Below, piece by piece: positions 60,110-64,000 of a stretch of 64,000 nucleotides of DNA. Each line of letters begins with the position of its first letter. Position 1 is the stretch's first letter. Source of the stretch: Thermoplasmata archaeon (GTDB lineage: Archaea; Thermoplasmatota; Thermoplasmata; Lutacidiplasmatales; UBA184); assembly GCA_021828195.1 (NCBI GenBank), contig JAKASQ010000001.1, forward strand, positions 596,335-660,334, in the 5' to 3' direction. A program made the position numbers and the translations under genes. Under the pieces are notes generated by a model, which was not told the origin of the DNA, did no database searches, and saw only the letters and a program-made list of their open reading frames with translations.

Positions 60110-61895
60110 GCTGGCGCGGGCCTACGAGGCGCTCGAAGCGACGACGAAGCGGCTCGAGATGCGCTCGATCCTCGTCGAGCTGATCGGTGCCGTGAAGGGC
60201 GAGGAGCTCGGAATCGTGCTCTACCTCTCCCAGGGGCTCCTGCGACCCGAGTACGAGGGCGTAGAGCTCGGGGTCGCCGGTTCGCTCGCTCTCAAGGCGC
60301 TCGCCCGGGCGACGGGGGAGGAGGAGGGACGGCTCGCGCGGCAGGCCCGTGCCTCGGGGGATCTCGGTACCACGGCCGCCGAGGTGCTCGCGCCCCCGCC
60401 CCGCCGAGAGGAGTCGAAAGCGCTCGAGGTTCCCGAGGTCTACGCGCGCCTGCTTGAGGTCGCCCACGCGAGCGGTGCCGGCTCGCAGGAAACGAAGATC
60501 ACGATCCTCGAGATGTTGCTGCGCCGGGCGACCCCGCTCGAGGGAAAGTACCTCCTGCGTTTCGTTCTCGGAACGCTGCGCGTCGGGGTGCGTGAGATGA
60601 CGATCCTCGACGCGCTCGCGGAGCACTTCGCGCCCGGGGACAAGCACGCGCGCCACGAGATCGAGGCGGCGTTCAATATGACGAGCGACCTCGGCCTGAT
60701 CGCAGAGCGTCTCGCCGCCGGAGGGATCCCGGTGCTCGCGCGACTCGGTCTCACCGTGGGTCGCCCCGTCCGCTCGATGCTCGCCGAGCGCTCGAACAGC
60801 CTCTCCGACATCCTCCTGAGGATGGGCGGACGCGCGGCGCTCGAGTACAAGTACGATGGGCTCCGTGTCCAGGCCCACATCGCACGCGATGGCTCGGTGC
60901 GGCTCTTTTCGCGCCGTCTCGAAGAGATCGGGCCCCAGTTCCCCGATCTCATCGGGGCCCTGGGGAGCGCGATCCCCCACCGCCCCGCCATCGTCGAAGG
61001 GGAGTGCGTACCGGTGGACCCGGTCACCGACGAGCTACGGCCCTTCCAGGAAGTCTCCCACCGTCGTGGGCGCAAGCGGGACCTCGACCGGGCGCAAGAG
61101 GAGACCCCGGTGGCGCTGTTCGTCTTCGACGTCCTCCTCGACGCGGGGGAGGCGGTGTACGAACGGCCGTACCCCGAACGTCGAGAGCGCCTCGAAGCGC
61201 TCCTTGTTCCCAACGAGCGCATCCGCCTCGCGGAGAGCCGGGTCGTCGCCTCGGTGGACGCGGCGACCCGATTCTTCGACGAGGCCGTCGCCGGGGGTGC
61301 CGAGGGGGTGATGGCGAAGTCCCTCCAGGAAGGGAGCACCTACCAGGCCGGTGCCCGAGGGTACTGGTGGATCAAGTACAAGCGGGAGTACGTCACCGGT
61401 CTCGCCGATTCGATCGATGGCGTCATCGTCGGCGCGTTCTCCGGTCGCGGACGCCGCGGAGGCCGCTTTGGGGCGTTCCTCCTTGCCGTCTACAACTCCC
61501 GCAAGGATCGGTACGAATCGTTCTGCAAGGTGGGGAGCGGCTTCGACGACCCGGCGCTGGAGGAGATGCCGCGCCGGTTGCATCCGTACGCGGTCGGCGA
61601 GCGGCCGGCGAACGTCGACACGGGGCTGAACGCGGACTCTTGGTTCCGGCCGGCGCTCGTGCTCGAGGTCCGGGGTGCGGAACTGACGCTCAGCCCGATC
61701 CACCGCGCCGGGATCGGCCGGGTCAAGCCGGAGGCGGGCCTCGCGTTGCGCTTCCCGCGTTTCACGGGGCGCTACCGGGACGACAAAGGTCCGACCGATG
61801 CTACGACGACCGACGAACTGCTCGAATTGTACGAGTCCCAGAGCCACGGCACTCCCCGCGGCGCGCACGGCGTTCGCCTCCGCCCAAAGGCATAA
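60096..61895 (+). CDS. lig: ATP-dependent DNA ligase
   Basis: Archaeal replicative ligase of 599 residues that seals Okazaki fragments and repair nicks. The N-terminal DNA-binding domain (helical, 1-220) is followed by the adenylation domain with motif I EYKYDGLRVQ (K252), motif III FSRRLEEIGPQFPDL, VEGECVPVD, and motif IV/V AEGVMAKSLQEGSTYQAG and WIKYKREY. The OB-fold C-terminal domain includes SGRGRRGGRFGAFLLAVY. It is co-transcribed with rpe through a 14-nt overlap. It acts with PCNA, also encoded here. Confidence 0.96.
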   Translation: MKYAELARAYEALEATTKRLEMRSILVELIGAVKGEELGIVLYLSQGLLRPEYEGVELGVAGSLALKALARATGEEEGRLARQARASGDLGTTAAEVLAPPPRREESKALEVPEVYARLLEVAHASGAGSQETKITILEMLLRRATPLEGKYLLRFVLGTLRVGVREMTILDALAEHFAPGDKHARHEIEAAFNMTSDLGLIAERLAAGGIPVLARLGLTVGRPVRSMLAERSNSLSDILLRMGGRAALEYKYDGLRVQAHIARDGSVRLFSRRLEEIGPQFPDLIGALGSAIPHRPAIVEGECVPVDPVTDELRPFQEVSHRRGRKRDLDRAQEETPVALFVFDVLLDAGEAVYERPYPERRERLEALLVPNERIRLAESRVVASVDAATRFFDEAVAGGAEGVMAKSLQEGSTYQAGARGYWWIKYKREYVTGLADSIDGVIVGAFSGRGRRGGRFGAFLLAVYNSRKDRYESFCKVGSGFDDPALEEMPRRLHPYAVGERPANVDTGLNADSWFRPALVLEVRGAELTLSPIHRAGIGRVKPEAGLALRFPRFTGRYRDDKGPTDATTTDELLELYESQSHGTPRGAHGVRLRPKA

Positions 61896-61933
61896 GAAGG
61901 GCTCCCGCCGTCCGACCCCCGTAGGACCGGGAC

Positions 61934-62230
61934 ATGCTCGTCGAGATGACCGAACTGTTGGGTCGCCAGATCTACTCGCCGGACGGACGCCTCGTCGGCG
62001 AGGTGGACAACCTCGTCGTCTCCGTGGAGGAGTCCAAACTCGATGGGCTCTACGTCGTAGAGTCGAGCCCGATGTTAGTCGAGGACTCTCGTCCCATCAA
62101 CGTGCCGTACCGTTGGGTCTCGGCCGTCAACGACGTCATCCTCCTCAAGTTCTTCCCGAAGCGGGTCTCGCTGAAGAAGGGCGCCCCCGCCGATGAGGAC
62201 GATGCCGACGCCTCGGCCGACACCCGCTAA
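61934..62230 (+). CDS. PRC-barrel domain protein
   Basis: A 98-residue protein with a PRC-barrel (ELLGRQIYSPDGRLVGEVDNLVVSVEESKLDGLYVVE, then INVPYRWVSAVNDVILLKFFP) and a charged Asp/Glu-rich tail. Archaeal members occur singly and are linked to cell division (CdpB-like proteins) and RNA metabolism, so its role here is open. A TATA-like CATAAGAAG lies about 41 bp upstream. tRNA-Leu begins 4 nt after its stop, so the two may share a transcript. Confidence 0.85.
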   Translation: MLVEMTELLGRQIYSPDGRLVGEVDNLVVSVEESKLDGLYVVESSPMLVEDSRPINVPYRWVSAVNDVILLKFFPKRVSLKKGAPADEDDADASADTR

Positions 62231-62234
62231 CGGA

Positions 62235-62361
62235 GCGGGGATAGCCAAGCCCGGGCAACGGCGCAGGACTTAAACGGAAGGTACGCGCGGATCCTGCTCG
62301 CGAACCGTCCGAAGAGATCCTGCCGCGAAGGCGTTCGCCGGTTCAAATCCGGCTCCCCGCA
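62235..62361 (+). tRNA. tRNA-Leu(UAA) with anticodon-loop intron
   Basis: Acceptor GCGGGGA (62235-62241) pairs with TCCCCGC (62354-62360), discriminator A at 62361, no encoded CCA. The anticodon stem CAGGA pairs with TCCTG and the loop is CTTAAA-A with anticodon TAA once 42 nt are removed. The long variable arm (CGC-GAAG-GCG) marks a class II tRNA, and the T-arm is GCCGG-TTCAAAT-CCGGC. It begins 4 nt after the PRC-barrel stop codon. Confidence 0.95.
62275..62316 (+). other. Archaeal tRNA intron at position 37/38
   Basis: 42-nt insert at the canonical site. The flanks form a relaxed bulge-helix-bulge: C32-G, T33-A, T34-A and an A35.G mismatch between 3-nt bulges, with cuts expected as AA|C and AG|A, then a GGA/TCC helix inside the intron. 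The same A.G mismatch position occurs in the tRNA-Ser intron of this window. Confidence 0.88.
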
Positions 62362-62396
62362 TCGTGATTCAAGCGATCGGGAGCTCTGACGGTACC

Positions 62397-63008
62397 ATGC
62401 GGCATGCCACGCTCGTCGCGCGTCTTTCCTCGATCCGGCCCTTCGAGAGTCCCCGCGCGGACCTCGAACAGGTCCCCACCCCTCCCGAGATCGGGGCTGC
62501 GCTGCTCGAGAGTGCGCTCTCGGCGGGAGATCTGGAGGATCGCACCGTCCTCGACCTGGGGACGGGCACGGGGGTCCTGGCGATCGGAGCCGCGCTGCTC
62601 GGAGCGAAGAGCGTCGTCGGGATTGACATCGACCCCTCGGCGCTCGCGCGAGCCCGCGAGGAAGCGACGCGGCTCGGGGTCCGGGTCCGCTTCGTGGAAT
62701 CCGCGATCGGCGCGTGGAGCTCGAACGCCGACACGATCCTGATGAATCCACCGTTCGGTGCCCAACGACGCGGAGCCGACCGGCCCTTCTGGGACCGTGC
62801 GTTCGCGCTGGCCGGTCGCGCGATCTACGCCTTCGCGCTCGCCGACTCCCGAACCTTTATAGCACGCCGAGCGCTCGTAGCGAACGCCTACGTCGAGTCG
62901 GTGCGACCGGTCCCGTGGGAACTCGTTCGGATGTTCCCGCACCATCGCCGCGCCCGGGTCCCGATCCCGGTCGACCTCTGGGTGATCCGAACGGAAAACC
63001 AACCATGA
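62397..63008 (+). CDS. METTL5-like RNA adenine methyltransferase (COG2263)
   Basis: A 203-residue SAM methyltransferase with VLDLGTGTGVLAIGAALLGA (motif I), VVGIDIDPSALARARE, and the catalytic MNPPFGAQRRGADRPF, whose N-P-P-F-G (117-121) marks an N6-adenine methyltransferase. The archaeal family is related to eukaryotic METTL5, which methylates small-subunit rRNA with a Trm112 partner. A Trm112-like protein is encoded at 15.4 kb, which makes partnership plausible. ATG 62397 lies 35 nt after tRNA-Leu. The start of csl4 overlaps its stop by 4 nt. Confidence 0.92.
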   Translation: MRHATLVARLSSIRPFESPRADLEQVPTPPEIGAALLESALSAGDLEDRTVLDLGTGTGVLAIGAALLGAKSVVGIDIDPSALARAREEATRLGVRVRFVESAIGAWSSNADTILMNPPFGAQRRGADRPFWDRAFALAGRAIYAFALADSRTFIARRALVANAYVESVRPVPWELVRMFPHHRRARVPIPVDLWVIRTENQP

Positions 63009-63580
63009 CGCCCAGGGAAGTGCCCAAGTTCGTCGTCCCCGGAGAGTACATCGGCGCCGCGGAGGAGTTCGTTCCCGGTCCGGGAACCTACGAGCACGGG
63101 GGGCGCATTTTCTCCAGCCTCGTGGGGATCCCCACGATCGATCCGTCGGACCGGACCGTCCGCGTGGCCGGAACCAACTCGGTGCCCACCCTCTCCGAAG
63201 GGGATGTCGTCTACGCGCGCGTGGATGAGTTGAAGAGCGCCATGGCAATCTGCACGATCCTGTCGACGACCGAGAGCCGGCGCGGGATCCCCGGAGAGCC
63301 GGAGGGCACCGTGCACATCTCCAAGGTCAAGGACGGCTACACGGAGTCGCTGACGACCGAGCTCGCGGTCGGGGACATCCTCGTCGCGAAGGTCCTCCAG
63401 GCGCACCCCTCGATCAAGCTCACGACCGCCCCGTCGACCCTCGGGGTCATCTCGGCGCGCTGCCAGGTCTGCCATGGGCTCATGATCATCGGCGACAAGG
63501 GCCTGAACTGCCCGCGTTGCGGCAACCGCGAGCAGCGCAAGCTCGCCCAAGGGCCTCGTCCCTCGGTCCTCCCTTCGTGA
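63005..63580 (+). CDS. csl4: Exosome RNA-binding subunit Csl4
   Basis: Cap subunit of the archaeal exosome that helps feed RNA into the Rrp41/42 ring. The 191 residues have the N-terminal VVPGEYIGAAEEFVPGPGTYE, a central S1 RNA-binding domain (LSEGDVVYARVDELKSAMAICTI) and the C-terminal zinc ribbon C-QV-C ... C-PR-C. It overlaps the methylase upstream and glyA downstream by 4 nt (ATGA and GTGA), so all three are translationally coupled. Confidence 0.95.
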   Translation: MTPREVPKFVVPGEYIGAAEEFVPGPGTYEHGGRIFSSLVGIPTIDPSDRTVRVAGTNSVPTLSEGDVVYARVDELKSAMAICTILSTTESRRGIPGEPEGTVHISKVKDGYTESLTTELAVGDILVAKVLQAHPSIKLTTAPSTLGVISARCQVCHGLMIIGDKGLNCPRCGNREQRKLAQGPRPSVLPS

Positions 63581-64000
63581 ACGCATTCCCCGGGCCCGGC
63601 GAGCACGAGCGCACGCTCGCTCGGCTCGTCCGTGCCCATGATCGCTGGCGGGGCCGCGACGTCCTGAACCTGTTGCCGAGCGAGAACGCCGTCTCGCCCA
63701 CCGCACGCAAGTACCTCTCGAGCGATCTCGCCGGCCGGTACACCCTCCCGCTGGAGACCGAGTGGCACGGGGAGCGGATCGGCAACTCCTACACGGGGAC
63801 CCGGTACACGGACGAGATCGAGCAGCTCGGGAACGCCTCGGCCGCCCGCTTGTTTCACGGCCGCTACGCGACCGTCCGTCCGCTGTCGGGCCACATCGCG
63901 GCCCTTTCCGCGCTCGTTCCGTTGCTCCCGGCGAAATCCCGCATCCTCGCGATCGAACCGAAGGAAGGCGGCTACGACGGCTACGCTCCCGGGTACATCC
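63577..64000 (+). CDS. glyA: Serine hydroxymethyltransferase, archaeal type (5' part)
   Basis: PLP enzyme that interconverts serine and glycine with a tetrahydrofolate or tetrahydropterin C1 carrier. The gene runs off the right edge after 141 codons. Visible motifs are VLNLLPSENAVSPTARKYLSS, the RYTLP and SYTGTRYTDEIEQLGN segments, and VRPLSGHIAALSAL, all diagnostic of the archaeal GlyA branch. The GTG start overlaps the csl4 stop (GTGA). The PLP lysine region is beyond the window. Confidence 0.9.
   Translation, partial: MNAFPGPGEHERTLARLVRAHDRWRGRDVLNLLPSENAVSPTARKYLSSDLAGRYTLPLETEWHGERIGNSYTGTRYTDEIEQLGNASAARLFHGRYATVRPLSGHIAALSALVPLLPAKSRILAIEPKEGGYDGYAPGYI

Noticed and set aside
1-64000. 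CRISPR arrays, rRNA genes, prophage or an origin of replication
   Set aside because: No regularly spaced repeats, no rRNA-like conserved stretches, no phage structural genes and no orc1/cdc6 gene were seen.

Overview
This window comes from a high-GC archaeon, most likely a heterotrophic member of the Thermoplasmatota. The archaeal assignment is secure: TFB, PCNA, eIF2-gamma, ribosomal protein eS6, archaeal uS2, SRP54, exosome Csl4, Pth2, Sec11-type signal peptidase, phosphopantoate-beta-alanine ligase, PurP, FlaK-type prepilin peptidase, an archaeal ATP-dependent DNA ligase and two intron-bearing tRNA genes. Many genes have an A/T-rich BoxA about 25 bp before the start codon, which suggests mostly leaderless transcripts. 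Internal genes in operons overlap by 4 nt (ATGA/GTGA). The phylum-level placement is inference from gene content and surface-protein style, not from a tree.

Layout. 0-5.5 kb: peroxiredoxin end, a stand-alone RAM protein, CysRS, a glyoxalase-fold protein, thiolase, PCNA, AlaX and an acetyltransferase. 5.6-10.4 kb: sugar-nucleotide epimerase, glycosyltransferase, FKBP, a broken catalase, two tiny membrane proteins and a membrane-anchored methyltransferase. 10.4-13.7 kb: MeaB, the B12-binding mutase subunit, prepilin peptidase and an anchored exported protein. 13.7-25 kb: information genes (eS6, eIF2-gamma, Trm112-like), signal peptidase, PRPP synthase, a RecB/Cas4-like protein, L-aspartate oxidase, a tnpB insertion, an isovaleryl-CoA-dehydrogenase-like enzyme and CoA synthesis. 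25-36 kb: an fRMsr-like protein, tRNA-Ser, an ABC exporter, PurP, a second RecB-family nuclease, TFB, small metabolic/repair genes, a DUF72 remnant and a TrmB-type regulator. 35.8-39.8 kb: an operon mcmA-mce-eno-rpsB. 39.9-49.7 kb: a complete peptide ABC importer with a large surface-anchored binding protein. 49.9-64 kb: PheRS, a GltD-like flavoprotein, SRP54, Pth2, an IS607 element, Rpe, DNA ligase, a PRC-barrel protein, tRNA-Leu, a METTL5-like methylase, Csl4 and the start of GlyA.

Metabolic theme. Peptide import, an isovaleryl-CoA-type dehydrogenase, thiolase, and a full methylmalonyl-CoA module (two mutase subunits, epimerase, MeaB chaperone) fit a peptide- and amino-acid-degrading heterotroph that recovers propionyl-CoA carbon as succinyl-CoA.

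Most notable observations: (1) tRNA-Ser(GGA) is complete only if a 33-nt intron is removed from inside the T-loop; (2) tRNA-Leu(UAA) carries a 42-nt anticodon-loop intron with the same A.G-mismatched splice motif; (3) a catalase has decayed through two frameshifts and a large internal deletion; (4) two TnpB elements of different families both appear catalytically intact; (5) a RecB/Cas4-like protein carries a duplicated Cys4 module; (6) OppD has an insertion of about 150 residues in its ATPase domain. No CRISPR array, rRNA or prophage was seen.
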